Shown: in pieces, positions 50,774 through 60,306 of the stretch
How the letters are laid out: every line of letters starts with the position of its first letter
Numbering within the stretch: position 1 is the first letter of the stretch
DNA from: Sphingomonas sp. 8AM
GTDB lineage: Bacteria; Pseudomonadota; Alphaproteobacteria; Sphingomonadales; Sphingomonadaceae
Assembly (NCBI RefSeq): GCF_902506455.1
Contig: NZ_LR733844.1
Location: 3,372,758 to 3,436,757, forward strand
Length of the DNA stretch: 64,000 nt
Direction of reading: 5' to 3'
Translations under genes and position numbers: made by a program
The notes under the pieces: model-generated
Told to the model about the DNA's origin: nothing
The model's input: only the letters and a program-made list of their open reading frames with translations
The model's database searches: none

Positions 50774-51963
50774 GTCACGTTCGCGCGGTGGTGGAAATGC
50801 GGCTGGTCCCATTCGCCGGTGGCGAGGATGTCGGCGAGGATCGTGGCGGCCTGCGCGACGTCTTCCTCGGTCAGATACAAGGGCGTGAAGCCGAAGCGCA
50901 GCACGTCGGGCGCGCGGACGTCGCCGATCACGCCGCGCGCGATCAGCGCTTGCATCACGGGATAGGCGTGGGGATGCATGAAGCTGACCTGGCTGCCGCG
51001 CGCCTGTGGGTCGCGCGGGGAGGCCAGCGTGAGTTGCGGGCAATGCGCCTCGACGTCGCGGATGAAGCGCTCCGACAGGCGGATCGAGGCGGCGCGCAGG
51101 TCGGCCATGTCGACCTCGTCCCACGCATCGAGCGCGGCGTCGAGGATCGACAGCGCGACGATCGGCGGGGTGCCGACGCGCATCCGCTCGACACCGGGGG
51201 CGGGGCGGTAGCCGCGCTCGAACGCGAACGGCGCGTCATGCCCGAACCAGCCGGCGAGGATCGGCTGTGCGACGTTCGCGTGCTCGGGGGCGACGTGAAT
51301 GAAGGCGGGGGCGCCGGGGCCGCCATTGAGATATTTGTAGGTGCAGCCGACCGCGAAATCGGCGTGCGCCGCGGTGACGTCGATCGGGAGCGCGCCCGCG
51401 GAATGTGCTAGATCCCAGACGGTCAGCGCGCCGGCGGCGTGGGCGCTCGCGGTGAGCGCGGCCATGTCGTGGAGGCGGCCGGTGCGATAATCGACCTGCG
51501 TGAGCATCACGACTGCGACACTCTCATCGATCGCGGCGGCGACGGCTTCGGGGGCGACGACCTTGACCTCAAGGCCGCGGTTCAACGCCTGCGTCAGGGC
51601 ATCGGCGATATAGAGATCGGTCGGGAAATTGCCGGTGTCGGAGAGGACGACGCGCCGTTCCGGGCGGAGCGCCAGCGCGGCGGCGAGCGCCTGAAAGACC
51701 TTGATCGACAGCGTGTCGCCGGTGGTGACGGTGCCACCGGGCGCGCCGATCAGCCGCGCGATCCGGTCGCCGACGCGCGCGGGCAGGGTGGTCCAGTCGG
51801 CGTCGTTCCATGCGCGAATCAGGCGGTCGCCCCATTCGGCGCGGAGCACCTGTACGGCGCGTGCCTCGGCGGCGAGCGGCAGCGGGCCGAGCGAGTTGCC
51901 GTCGAGGTAGATGACGCCTTCGGGCAGGTGGAAGAGCGCGCGGGTGGCGGCGAAGTCGGTCAT
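50770..51963 (-). CDS. kynU: Kynureninase
   Basis: The 397-residue PLP enzyme cleaves kynurenine to anthranilate and alanine. It starts [19 protein letters not shown] and carries [15 protein letters not shown] (the Asp that pairs with the PLP pyridine nitrogen). The PLP-binding Lys is in [14 protein letters not shown], and [20 protein letters not shown] is also present, all typical. First gene of a two-gene operon with kynA, giving a short tryptophan-to-anthranilate route that needs a formamidase from elsewhere. A type A repeat begins 41 bases upstream of the start. Confidence 0.95.
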   Translation of the reverse strand: MTDFAATRALFHLPEGVIYLDGNSLGPLPLAAEARAVQVLRAEWGDRLIRAWNDADWTTLPARVGDRIARLIGAPGGTVTTGDTLSIKVFQALAAALALRPERRVVLSDTGNFPTDLYIADALTQALNRGLEVKVVAPEAVAAAIDESVAVVMLTQVDYRTGRLHDMAALTASAHAAGALTVWDLAHSAGALPIDVTAAHADFAVGCTYKYLNGGPGAPAFIHVAPEHANVAQPILAGWFGHDAPFAFERGYRPAPGVERMRVGTPPIVALSILDAALDAWDEVDMADLRAASIRLSERFIRDVEAHCPQLTLASPRDPQARGSQVSFMHPHAYPVMQALIARGVIGDVRAPDVLRFGFTPLYLTEEDVAQAATILADILATGEWDQPHFHHRANVT

Positions 51964-52004
51964 GCCGGCAGGGTAGGATCGTTGCAGGCGTTACGGAAGC
52001 CCCT

Positions 52005-52081
52005 CGTCATTGCGAGCGCAGCGAAGCAATCCAGCGCCGGATCAGGACGCCCTGGATTGCTTCGCTGCGCTCGCAATGACG
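52005..52081. repeat. Palindromic intergenic repeat, type A
   Basis: Copy of the CGTCATTGCGAGCG element in the gap between kynU (start side) and the emrB stop. The loop shares GGATCAGGACGCC with the copy at 36147. It ends 9 bases before the emrB stop. Confidence 0.93.
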
Positions 52082-52090
52082 GACGGAGTC

Positions 52091-53635
52091 TCAGTCCGCT
52101 GCGACCGGTCCGTGCTGCGGCTTCGGCCGGCGACACAGCCAGATCGGCACGATCAGCACCGCGGCCAGCCATGCCGACAGCCGGAACAGGTCGGTCGAGG
52201 ACAGCAGATATGCCTGCCCGACCATCTGTCGCGTCACTGCGGCGGCGGCTTGCTGCGTGCTCATGCCGAGCTTCGCCAAATTCTCCGCCGCCATCTGCCA
52301 GCCGATGCCGTTGCCGATCGCCTCGGCCAGCCGCGACTGGTGGAGCGCCTCGCGGCGGTCCCACGCGGTCGAGATCAGCGAGGCGGCGAACCCGCCCGCG
52401 ACGATCCGGCCGAAGTTCGAGATGCCGGTCGCCGAGGGGATCTTCTCGGGCGGGATGCCGTCGAGCAGGATCGTCAGCATTGCGAGGAAGAAGGTCGCCA
52501 TCGACACGCCCTGCACCAGCAACGGCAGCATCAGGTCGAAGAAGGTCGCCTGCGTCGTGAACCCCGAGCGCATCCAGTAGCTGATCGCAAACCCGGCAAA
52601 GGCGATGGTAGCGAGGATGCGCGCGTCGATCTTGCCCGAGAGGCGCGCAATCAACGGGGTGAGGATCACCGCCACCAGCCCGCTGGGCGCGGCGACCAGC
52701 CCGGCCCATGTCGCGGTATAGCCCATCTGGGTCTGGAGCCAGAGCGGCAGGATCAGGATGTTGGCAAAGAACACCGCATAGCCCAGCGAAAAGGCGAGAT
52801 TGCCGATCCAGAAATTGCGGCGCGTGAACAGCGTCAGGTCGACGGTCGGGTTGGCGTCGGTAAGCTCCCAGATCACCCAAGAGATGAAGCCGATCACCGC
52901 GACGATCGACAGCACGACGATCAAGGGATCGTTGAACCAGTCGGCGTTCTTGCCGAGGTCGAGCATCACCTGCAACGATCCGACCCACAGCACCAGCAAG
53001 CCGAGCCCGACGGTGTCGATCGGCAATTGCGCGGTCGGCGTCTCGCGGTCGCGCAGCCGCGTCCAGCAGATGAAGGCGGTGATGATGCCGAAGGGGACGT
53101 TGATCAGGAAGATCCACGACCAGTGATAATTGTCGGAGATGTAGCCGCCGAGGATCGGCCCCATGATCGGCGCAACCAGCGTCGTCATCGACCAGATGCC
53201 GAGCGCGGTGGAGCGCTTGTCGGACGGGAAGATCGCGATCAGCAGCGCCTGGCTGCCCGGCATCATCGGCCCCGACACCGCGCCCTGCATGACCCGGAAC
53301 AGGATCAGCGACGGCAGGTCCCAGGCGATCCCGCACAGGAACGACGCGACCGTGAACAGCCCGACCGAGGTGCAGAAGACGCGCACCACGCCGAAGCGCC
53401 GCATCAGCCAGCCGGTGAGCGGTACCGCGACGCCATTGGCGACCGCGAAGGCGGTGACCACCCACGTCGAATTGTCGCTGGAGACGCCGAGGTTGCCGGC
53501 GATCGTGGGCAGCGAGACGTTGGCGATCGTCGAGTCGAGCACCATCATGAACGTGCCGAGCGCGAGCGCCAGCGCGGTGACGCCGAGCCGCGCGCCGGTG
53601 AGCGGCGGGGGACCTGACGGGGGTGCGCTAGCCAT
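52091..53635 (-). CDS. emrB: DHA2-family MFS drug exporter, EmrB type
   Basis: The 514-residue inner-membrane protein has about fourteen hydrophobic segments. DHA2 features include MMVLDSTIANVSLPTIAG with the motif D1 Asp in helix 1, STWVVTAFAVANGVAVPLTGWL, and MQGAVSGPMMPGSQALL. It uses proton flow to push toxic compounds through a tripartite pump. Its partners emrA and the outer-membrane factor lie upstream in the same operon. Unlike the tight joints upstream, a 162-bp gap with a palindromic repeat separates it from emrA, which may lower its expression relative to the first genes. Confidence 0.92.
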   Translation of the reverse strand: MASAPPSGPPPLTGARLGVTALALALGTFMMVLDSTIANVSLPTIAGNLGVSSDNSTWVVTAFAVANGVAVPLTGWLMRRFGVVRVFCTSVGLFTVASFLCGIAWDLPSLILFRVMQGAVSGPMMPGSQALLIAIFPSDKRSTALGIWSMTTLVAPIMGPILGGYISDNYHWSWIFLINVPFGIITAFICWTRLRDRETPTAQLPIDTVGLGLLVLWVGSLQVMLDLGKNADWFNDPLIVVLSIVAVIGFISWVIWELTDANPTVDLTLFTRRNFWIGNLAFSLGYAVFFANILILPLWLQTQMGYTATWAGLVAAPSGLVAVILTPLIARLSGKIDARILATIAFAGFAISYWMRSGFTTQATFFDLMLPLLVQGVSMATFFLAMLTILLDGIPPEKIPSATGISNFGRIVAGGFAASLISTAWDRREALHQSRLAEAIGNGIGWQMAAENLAKLGMSTQQAAAAVTRQMVGQAYLLSSTDLFRLSAWLAAVLIVPIWLCRRPKPQHGPVAAD

Positions 53636-53669
53636 GTGTTACGCTCCGCTCGTTCGCGCCACCCACCAC

Positions 53670-53765
53670 CGTCATTCCCGCGGAGGTGTGAATCCAGACA
53701 CGCTGACGGTTTGGGAAGAGGCGCGAGGTCAGAGGTTCTGGATCTCCGCCTTCGCGGGGATGACG
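53670..53765. repeat. Palindromic intergenic repeat, type C
   Basis: Second copy of the CGTCATTCCCGCG element seen at 15917. The left hairpin has GGAGGTGTG where a perfect copy would have GAAGGCGGG, so it is partly decayed; the right half ends CCTTCGCGGGGATGACG. It occupies the gap between emrA and emrB inside the operon. Confidence 0.82.
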
Positions 53766-53797
53766 AAGAGGGGTGGGGAAATGACGAAGGGGACGGC

Positions 53798-54967
53798 TCA
53801 CCGGTTCGCCGCCACGATACGGCGGATGGCTGCCTCCACCTGCGGGTCGCTGCCGGTCGTGGTGTCGCCCTGATAGGGAGTCGCCGCGGCCTGCGCGAGT
53901 TGCGCGCCGCGTGTGTCGGCGGTGTCGATCGTCGCCTTCACCGACAGGCCGACGCGCAGCGGGTGCTGGCGAAGTTCGCGCGCGTCGAGCGCGATGCGGA
54001 CGGGCAGGCGCTGGACGATCTTGATCCAGTTGCCGCTGGCGTTCTGCGGCGGGAGCAGCGCGAAGGCATTGCCGCTGCCCGCGGACAGGCCGACGACGCG
54101 GCCATGATATTTCACGTCGCCGCCGTACATGTCGGAGCTCAGCTCGACCGGCTGGCCGATGCGGACATCCTTGAGCTGCGTCTCGCGGAAGTTCGCGTCG
54201 ACCCACACGCGGTCGAGCGGGACGATCGCCATCAGCGGCGTGCCGGCGTTGACCTGTTGCCCGACCTGCACGGTGCGCTGCGCGACCACGCCCGCGATCG
54301 GCGCGGTCATGTGCATGTGGCTGCGGGTGATCGCGGCGCGGCGGTAGGCGGCGATGGCGCTGAGCACCGCGGGGTTGGTGTTCACGTCGGTGCCCTGCAC
54401 GGTCGCCTGCGCCTGACGCCGCTGTTCCTGCGCGAGGCGGAGATTGGCGGCGGCGACCTTCACCGCATCGGCGGCGTGCGACAATTCCTCGCCCGAGACC
54501 GCACCCTGTGCCGCGGCGGAGCGGCGGCGCGCGTAATCTGCCTGGGTGCGTGACAGTTCGGCCTGCGCCTGGACGATGCCGGCGTCGCTCTGCCCGACGC
54601 GCGTGAAATCGGCGCGGGTGCTGCGGACCGCGCGCGCCAGCTCGGCGGCGGCGGCGGCGACGTTGACGTCAGCGGTGGTCGGATCGAGGTCGATCAGCGG
54701 CTGCCCGGCGGTCACCGCCTGCGTGTTGTCGGCGCGCAGCGCGGTGACGGTGCCCGGATCGCGCGCGGTGATCGCGACCACGTCACCCGCGACATAGGCG
54801 TCATCGGTCTCCTGCTCGGGCGGGCTGAAGAAGAAGTGCATCACCACCCAGACGATCGCCGCAATGGCGACGAGGATCGCGAGGATGGTGAGCGCGCGGC
54901 GACGCGCGGCCGGCTTGCCGGTGGGAGCAGGGGCGGGCGTCGGAGCGGGGGTGGCGGTGTCGGTCAT
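53798..54967 (-). CDS. emrA: Periplasmic adaptor of the efflux pump, EmrA/HlyD type
   Basis: The 389-residue protein has a short basic N-terminus, one membrane anchor (ILAILVAIAAIVWVVMHFFF, residues about 30-49) and the EmrA start of the periplasmic part (TDDAYVAGDVVAITARDPG). A biotinyl-lipoyl half (VTAGQPLIDLDP), a coiled-coil hairpin and the second half (MTAPIAGVVAQRTVQVGQQV) follow. It bridges the EmrB transporter and the outer-membrane factor. Its ATG overlaps the outer-membrane factor stop (ATGA). Confidence 0.93.
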   Translation of the reverse strand: MTDTATPAPTPAPAPTGKPAARRRALTILAILVAIAAIVWVVMHFFFSPPEQETDDAYVAGDVVAITARDPGTVTALRADNTQAVTAGQPLIDLDPTTADVNVAAAAAELARAVRSTRADFTRVGQSDAGIVQAQAELSRTQADYARRRSAAAQGAVSGEELSHAADAVKVAAANLRLAQEQRRQAQATVQGTDVNTNPAVLSAIAAYRRAAITRSHMHMTAPIAGVVAQRTVQVGQQVNAGTPLMAIVPLDRVWVDANFRETQLKDVRIGQPVELSSDMYGGDVKYHGRVVGLSAGSGNAFALLPPQNASGNWIKIVQRLPVRIALDARELRQHPLRVGLSVKATIDTADTRGAQLAQAAATPYQGDTTTGSDPQVEAAIRRIVAANR

Positions 54968-56427
54968 CGGGCAGCGTCCTGAACGGGGTCGAAGCCGCCG
55001 CCCAAAGCGGTGGCGAGTTGCGCGCGCGCGGCGAGCGCGTCGATGGAGAGGCTGGCGTCGGCCAGTTCGGCGTCGAGCAGGCGGACGTCGTTGTCGACCA
55101 GATCGAGCCGGCTGTTGAGCCCGCTGGCGACGCGGATCGTGTTGAGGCGGTTGGTTTCCGCAAAGCCCGCGGTCACCTGTTGCTGGCTGAGCCGCGCGGT
55201 ATCGGTCGCGCGAACCTGCGCGATCGCGTCGGCGACCTGTCGCGCGGCGGTGACGACTGCATCGTTATACTGCGCGGTCGCGACGTCGAGCGCGGCGGTG
55301 GCACCGGCCAGATCGGCGCGCCGTCGCCCGCTGTCGAACAGCGGCAGATGGAGCGCCGCGCCCCCGCCCGCGGTGCCGGAGTCGAGATCGACGAAATTGC
55401 CGAAGCCGATCGCCTGAAGCCCAACCAGCGCCGACAGGTTGATGTTGGGGTAGAAAGCGCGGCGTGCGACCTGCCGCTCGGCCCCGGCGGCGGCGATCCG
55501 CGCCTGTGCCGCGGCGATGTCGGCGCGGCGCGCGAGCAGATCGGCGGGGATCGCGGTCGGCACCGGCAGCGCGGTGTCGGTCGCGAGCTGCGTCGCGCCG
55601 ATCGCCGCGGCATAGTCGCTGCCACGCCCGGCGAGCGCCGCCAGTGCGTTGGTGGCGAGCACACGCGCCGCCTGCGCCTGCACCAGCGCGAGCCGGGCCT
55701 GTGCCAGCAGCGTACCGGCGGCGGTGACGTCGATGCGGCTGGCGAGCTGGCTGCGCTCGCGCGCCTGCACCAGCGACAGCGAGCCCTCACGCGCCTTGAT
55801 CGTGCGTGCGGCGATCGCGGCGCGGCGTTCGGCGCGCGCCACCTCGACATAGTTCTGCACCACCGCGCCCGCGAGCATCAGCCGCGCGGCGGCGACGTCA
55901 TAGCCGGCGGCGCGGGTCTGCGCCGCGGCGGCCTCGATCGCGGCTTTCTGGCGTCCGAACAGGTCGAGGTTCCATGACAGCCCGGCCTGTGCGGTGCCGA
56001 GTGCGCGGACCGTGCCGGCATAGGGCGGCGGGATCGTGTAATTGCTGGACAGTCGCGTGCCCTGCACCTGCGCATTGACATCGACCGACGGGCGGCGTTC
56101 GGCATCCTGCCGTTCGAGCGCGGCCTGCGCCTGACGAACGCGCGCCGCGGCGATGTCGAGCGAGGGGTTGCCGGCGAGCGCATCGGCGACCAGCCGGTCG
56201 AGCTGCGGATCGCCGATCGCGTGCCACCAGTCGGGGGCGAGCTGCACCGACGGGCCGGCGAGCGCCAGCGCGGCCGGCGTCTTGGCCTCGACCGACGTGT
56301 GCGAGGCGGGGGCGGCGCAACCGGCAAACAGCAGCGCCACCGCCGCGGCCAGCCCGGCGCGCGCTTTCGCGAGGCTGCACAAGGCGCGGGGCGGGGCGGC
56401 GCGGTGAGTGGGCGGGATCAGGGGCAT
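54964..56427 (-). CDS. Outer-membrane efflux lipoprotein, NodT/OprM family
   Basis: From ATG 56427 the protein is 487 residues. A signal with lipobox (LLFAGC) makes it a lipoprotein. Two outer-membrane efflux repeats follow, with long helical stretches (NPSLDIAAARVRQAQAALERQ; ARRADIAAAQARIAAAGAERQ, about residues 90-120 and 310-335) and the NodT-type start of the mature part WWHAIGDPQLDRLVADAL. It is the outer channel of the EmrAB-like pump. Its start overlaps the end of the marR gene by ten bases, so regulator and pump are coupled. Confidence 0.92.
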   Translation of the reverse strand: MPLIPPTHRAAPPRALCSLAKARAGLAAAVALLFAGCAAPASHTSVEAKTPAALALAGPSVQLAPDWWHAIGDPQLDRLVADALAGNPSLDIAAARVRQAQAALERQDAERRPSVDVNAQVQGTRLSSNYTIPPPYAGTVRALGTAQAGLSWNLDLFGRQKAAIEAAAAQTRAAGYDVAAARLMLAGAVVQNYVEVARAERRAAIAARTIKAREGSLSLVQARERSQLASRIDVTAAGTLLAQARLALVQAQAARVLATNALAALAGRGSDYAAAIGATQLATDTALPVPTAIPADLLARRADIAAAQARIAAAGAERQVARRAFYPNINLSALVGLQAIGFGNFVDLDSGTAGGGAALHLPLFDSGRRRADLAGATAALDVATAQYNDAVVTAARQVADAIAQVRATDTARLSQQQVTAGFAETNRLNTIRVASGLNSRLDLVDNDVRLLDAELADASLSIDALAARAQLATALGGGFDPVQDAAR

Positions 56428-56879
56428 GTGGCAATGTCCTCCAGCGTGCAGCGCAGCTTCTGCATCAGCGAGATCAGCGTCTCGACCTCGGCATCGGCCC
56501 AGCCGGTGAAGCAGCGGTTCCAATGTTCGACGACCATGTCGCGGCAGCGGGAGGTCACCGCGCGTCCGGCGGGGGTGAGCGACAGATGCACCACCCGGCG
56601 ATCGTCCGCGGAGCGGGTGCGCTCGACGAGGCCCTTCTCCTCCAGCGTGTCGATCAGCCGGGTCATCGCGCCCTTGTCGTGCGCCATGCCGCGCGCGAGC
56701 GCGGCACAGGTCGGGGCCTCGCCGTGATGGATCGTCATCATCGCCGACCATTGCGACGAGTTCAGCTCCTCATCCGCGAGCATGCGGTCGAGCAGCGCCG
56801 TCATCGTCTGGTTACACGTCTTGATGAGGTAACCGATCGATCGTTCCGGCGTGTAGGTCTCGGGATCGTAGAAGCTCAT
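56418..56879 (-). CDS. MarR-family transcriptional regulator of the efflux operon
   Basis: I choose ATG 56879 (MSFYDPETYTPERS), giving 153 residues; the frame is open to an ATG at 56933, but that part would cover a likely operator. The winged helix is typical: LNSSQWSAMMTIHHGEAPTCAALARGMAHDKGAMTRLIDTLEEKGLVER (about residues 40-90) with the wing RSADDRRVVHLSLTPAG. It should repress the operon until a drug-like ligand binds. First gene of marR-outer membrane factor-emrA-emrB. Confidence 0.9.
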   Translation of the reverse strand: MSFYDPETYTPERSIGYLIKTCNQTMTALLDRMLADEELNSSQWSAMMTIHHGEAPTCAALARGMAHDKGAMTRLIDTLEEKGLVERTRSADDRRVVHLSLTPAGRAVTSRCRDMVVEHWNRCFTGWADAEVETLISLMQKLRCTLEDIATCP

Positions 56880-56881
56880 AC

Positions 56882-56897
56882 GGTTGCTCTGGCAACC
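56882..56897. promoter_or_regulatory. Candidate MarR operator upstream of marR
   Basis: GGTTGC (56882-56887) and GCAACC (56892-56897) form a perfect 6-bp inverted repeat with a 4-base centre, two bases upstream of the chosen marR ATG. A second, looser repeat (CAATG at 56912-56916 and CATTG at 56931-56935) follows. Both lie in the divergent gap with the M16 peptidase gene. Confidence 0.4.
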
Positions 56898-57022
56898 ATT
56901 GCCGGGGCAGTCAATGACTTTGTTTCGTAACATTGCTGTTTCGGGTCAGTCACTGCGCTTGCGGCGGATGCGGCGGTCGCTATGGTTTCCCGCGACACTT
57001 CATTCCCCGGGGAGCATCATCG

Positions 57023-59863
57023 TTGGCTTATCGCGCATTCCTGGCAGCCGGTTCGGCGCTGGCGGCTTTGACGACCCCCGTGCTGGCCCAGACCGCTCCA
57101 GTTTCCGCCCCCGCGCCCGTGTCGCAATTGGTGAAGGCGGTCGACATCCCGTATCAGCAGTTCACGCTGAAGAACGGGCTGCGCGTGATCGTTCATACCG
57201 ATCGCAAGGCGCCGATCGTCGCGGTCAGCGTGTGGTATGACGTCGGGTCGAAGCACGAGCCGAAGGGCAAGACCGGCTTCGCGCATCTCTTCGAGCACCT
57301 GATGTTCAACGGTAGCGAGAATGCGCCGGGCGACTTCTTCGAGCCGCTGCAACAGGTCGGGGCGACCGACTTCAACGGCACGACCTATTACGACCGTACC
57401 AACTATTTCGAGACGGTGCCGACCGCGGCGCTGGCGCGCGCGCTGTTCCTCGAATCGGACCGGATGGGCTATCTGACCGGCGCGATCACGCAGAGCGTGC
57501 TCGACGAGCAGCGCGGCGTCGTGCAGAACGAGAAGCGGCAGGGCGATAACCAGCCCTATGGCCTGCTCCGCTACAAGGCGACCGAGGGGCTGTTCCCCGC
57601 CACGCATCCTTATGGTCATGATACGATCGGCTCGATGGCGGATCTCGACGCGGCGAGCCTTGCCGACGTCAAGAACTGGTTCAAGAGCCATTACGGCCCG
57701 AACAATGCCGTGCTGGTGCTGGCCGGCGACGTGGATGTCGCGACCGCCAGGCCGCTGGTCGAGAAGTATTTCGGCGCGATCGCGGCTGGACCGAAGAGCG
57801 TGGCGCCGCCCGCACCGGTTCCCGCCGCGCTGCCCGGAGCGGCGAAGGATGTGATGAAGGACCGCGTCGCCGCGACGCTCATCATGAAGGAATGGGCCGT
57901 GCCCGGCCTCAACGACAGGGAATCGTCGTCGCTGGAGGTCGCCGCGGGCGTGCTGGGCGGACTGGCCAGCTCGCGGCTGAGCAACGTGCTGGTGAAGGGC
58001 GAGAAGCTCGCGGTTCAGGCGTCGGCCGAATATAGTTCGTTCGCGCAGGTCGGCACATTCCAGATCACCACGATCGTCCGCCCCGGTGTCGATGCTGCGA
58101 CCGTCTCGGCACGGATCGACCAGCTGGTCGCCGATTTTGTCAGGAACGGCCCGACCGCCGACGAGGTCAATCGCTACGTCACCAGCACTGTGTCCGGCCG
58201 CATCGACGGGCTGGAAGCGGTCGGCGGGTTCGGTGGCAAGGCGGTCGCGCTGGCGGAAGGCGCGCTCTATTCCAACGATCCCGGCTTCTACAAGAAGCAG
58301 CTCGCCGAACTGGCGGCGCAGACGCCGGCGACCGTGAAGGCCGCCGCGGCGAAGTGGCTGACGCGGCCGTCGTATCAGGTCGACATCGTCAACGGCGACC
58401 GCGACGCTTACGCCGAATCCAAGGCGGTGCCGCCGGCCAAGGTGGTCGAGGCACCCACGCAGGCGGCGAAGGGCACCCGTGGTCCGCTCCCGGCGGTCGG
58501 CGCGGTCGCCGGTCTGTCGTTCCCGACCGTGGAGCGCGCGCGGCTGTCGAACGGCATCGAGCTGGTCTACGCCAATCGTTCCGTCGTGCCGATCACCCAG
58601 GCGGTGCTGAGCTTCGATGCCGGCGTCGCTGCGGATGTCGCCGACAAGCTGGGCACGCAGCAGCTGACGCTGGCGATGATGGATGAGGGCACGAAGCGGC
58701 TCAACTCGATCCAGATCGCCGAGGCGCGCGAGCGGCTGGGCGCGTCGATCTCGAGCGGGAGCAGCCCGGATCGCACGACGCTGTCGCTGCGCGTGCCGAG
58801 CGCCAACCTCGCGGCCGGAGCGGACCTGTGGGCGGACATCGCGCGGACGCCGGCCTTCCCCGAAAGCGAGCTGGGTCGCGTCAAGTCGCAGCAGCTCGCC
58901 GAGATCGCGCAGGAACTGACGAGTCCGCAGGGGCTGGTGCAGCGCGTGTTGCCGAAGCTGGTCGGACCGGGTTCGCCTTATGCCAAGGCGCAGGGATCGG
59001 GTGACGCGGCGGCGGTGCAGGGGCTCACCCGCGCCGAGCTGATCGCGTTCCAGCAGGCATGGCTGCGCCCCGACAAGGCGAAGGTCTTCGTCGTCTCCGA
59101 CCGGCCGCTCGCCGAAATCCGGCAGGTGATGGAAGCGCGGTTCGGCGACTGGAAGCCGGCCGGTGCAGCGGGTGCCAAGGCGTTCCCGGCGGCGGTGGCG
59201 TCGGTGTCGCCGCGGATCGTGCTGGTCGACCGTCCCGCCAGCCCGCAGTCGATGATCGCCGCCGGCGTGCAGACCGGGCTGAAGGGCACCGACGATCTGC
59301 TCCCGGTCCAAGTCGGCAACGACGCGCTGGGCGGCAGCTTCCTTGGCCGGCTCAACATGGACCTGCGCGAGGACAAGCATTGGTCTTACGGGGTGCGCGG
59401 CAGCTTCAGCCGCAACGCCGAGGCCGCGCCCTATGTGATGTATGCGCCGGTGCAGGCCGACCAGACCGGCCCGTCGGTCGCGGCGCTGCGTAACGACGTC
59501 ACGCAGTATCTGACCAGCAAGCCGATGACGCAGGAGGAGTTCGCCCGCGCGATCTACGCCGGAACGCGTTCGCTGTCGGGCAATTTCGAGACGTCCGACG
59601 ACGTGCTGACCGCGATGCAGTCGAACGACCTCTACAAGCGTCCCGACGATTACTATGCGACGATCACCCAGAAATATCGCGCGCTGACGCTGCCGCAGGT
59701 GACCGCGGCGACCAGGGCGGCGATCGACCCGGCGAAGCTCGTGTGGGTGGTGGTCGGCGAGGCGGCCAAGGTGAAGCCGCAGCTTGACTCGCTGGGCCTG
59801 CCGGTCGAGGTCATCCCGGCTGCCGCGGTGGCCGGAACGCCTCCGGCGCCCGCCGCCAAGTAA
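57023..59863 (+). CDS. Exported M16 metallopeptidase, two-domain (pitrilysin-like)
   Basis: The likely start is TTG 57023, eight bases after GGGGAG. It gives 946 residues that begin directly with a signal peptide (FLAAGSALAALTTPVLAQ); the frame upstream lacks a good ATG and would bury the signal. The N-terminal M16 unit has the inverted zinc motif HLFEH (His88, Glu91, His92) and FNGTTYYDRTNYFETVP. The C-terminal unit (from about residue 510) lacks the zinc motif, as usual. It should degrade peptides in the periplasm. Confidence 0.92.
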   Translation: MAYRAFLAAGSALAALTTPVLAQTAPVSAPAPVSQLVKAVDIPYQQFTLKNGLRVIVHTDRKAPIVAVSVWYDVGSKHEPKGKTGFAHLFEHLMFNGSENAPGDFFEPLQQVGATDFNGTTYYDRTNYFETVPTAALARALFLESDRMGYLTGAITQSVLDEQRGVVQNEKRQGDNQPYGLLRYKATEGLFPATHPYGHDTIGSMADLDAASLADVKNWFKSHYGPNNAVLVLAGDVDVATARPLVEKYFGAIAAGPKSVAPPAPVPAALPGAAKDVMKDRVAATLIMKEWAVPGLNDRESSSLEVAAGVLGGLASSRLSNVLVKGEKLAVQASAEYSSFAQVGTFQITTIVRPGVDAATVSARIDQLVADFVRNGPTADEVNRYVTSTVSGRIDGLEAVGGFGGKAVALAEGALYSNDPGFYKKQLAELAAQTPATVKAAAAKWLTRPSYQVDIVNGDRDAYAESKAVPPAKVVEAPTQAAKGTRGPLPAVGAVAGLSFPTVERARLSNGIELVYANRSVVPITQAVLSFDAGVAADVADKLGTQQLTLAMMDEGTKRLNSIQIAEARERLGASISSGSSPDRTTLSLRVPSANLAAGADLWADIARTPAFPESELGRVKSQQLAEIAQELTSPQGLVQRVLPKLVGPGSPYAKAQGSGDAAAVQGLTRAELIAFQQAWLRPDKAKVFVVSDRPLAEIRQVMEARFGDWKPAGAAGAKAFPAAVASVSPRIVLVDRPASPQSMIAAGVQTGLKGTDDLLPVQVGNDALGGSFLGRLNMDLREDKHWSYGVRGSFSRNAEAAPYVMYAPVQADQTGPSVAALRNDVTQYLTSKPMTQEEFARAIYAGTRSLSGNFETSDDVLTAMQSNDLYKRPDDYYATITQKYRALTLPQVTAATRAAIDPAKLVWVVVGEAAKVKPQLDSLGLPVEVIPAAAVAGTPPAPAAK

Positions 59864-59874
59864 GGAGTAACACG

Positions 59875-60174
59875 ATGGCCGGAGTGGATGGTACCTACGA
59901 TTGCACGGTGAAGTCGCCGCTCGGCGATCAGAAGCTGACGCTGAGCGTCACGCAGTCGGGCGATGCGTTCACCGGTCAGGCGTCGGGCGCGATGGGCGCG
60001 TCGGACGTCAACGGCACCGTCGACGGCAATACGCTGGCTTGGAAGCAGCAGATGACGGTGCCGATGCCGATGACGCTCGACATTGCCGCAACGGTCGACG
60101 GCGACACGATCACCGGCAGCGTCGGCGCCGGCGCGTTCGGCAGCTTCCCGCTGTCGGGGACGCGTACCGCCTGA
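59875..60174 (+). CDS. Small hypothetical beta-rich protein
   Basis: The 99-residue protein starts 11 bases after the M16 stop with an AAGGAG ribosome-binding site. It has no signal or membrane segment. Its sequence alternates Thr/Val/Leu with Gly and Asp (GTYDCTVKSPLGDQKLTLSV, GDAFTGQASG, VNGTVDGNTLAW, DGDTITGSVGAGAFG), suggesting a small beta-sandwich or meander. I do not recognise a named family, though similar small proteins occur in sphingomonads to my memory. It is probably co-transcribed with the M16 peptidase. Confidence 0.8.
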   Translation: MAGVDGTYDCTVKSPLGDQKLTLSVTQSGDAFTGQASGAMGASDVNGTVDGNTLAWKQQMTVPMPMTLDIAATVDGDTITGSVGAGAFGSFPLSGTRTA

Positions 60175-60306
60175 GCGCGGGGTTTGGCAGTTCTGTACCG
60201 ACGGACGGCGCGGCGGGAGCAATCCTGCCGCGCCGTACGACTATTTGGAGCTGGCAAGTCTTTGCCGCGCAAGGCACATCCCGCCACGACGTGAAGGAGA
60301 CGGGTC

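Noticed and set aside
49958..51124. A longer kynA start reaching into kynU
   Set aside because: The upstream part is Arg/Pro-rich shadow of kynU; the family start [16 protein letters not shown] at 50773 overlaps the kynU stop as ATGA.
60100..60306. A separate gene between the 99-residue protein and the Dabb protein
   Set aside because: Frames there are Arg-rich shadows with no ribosome-binding site or recognisable segment.
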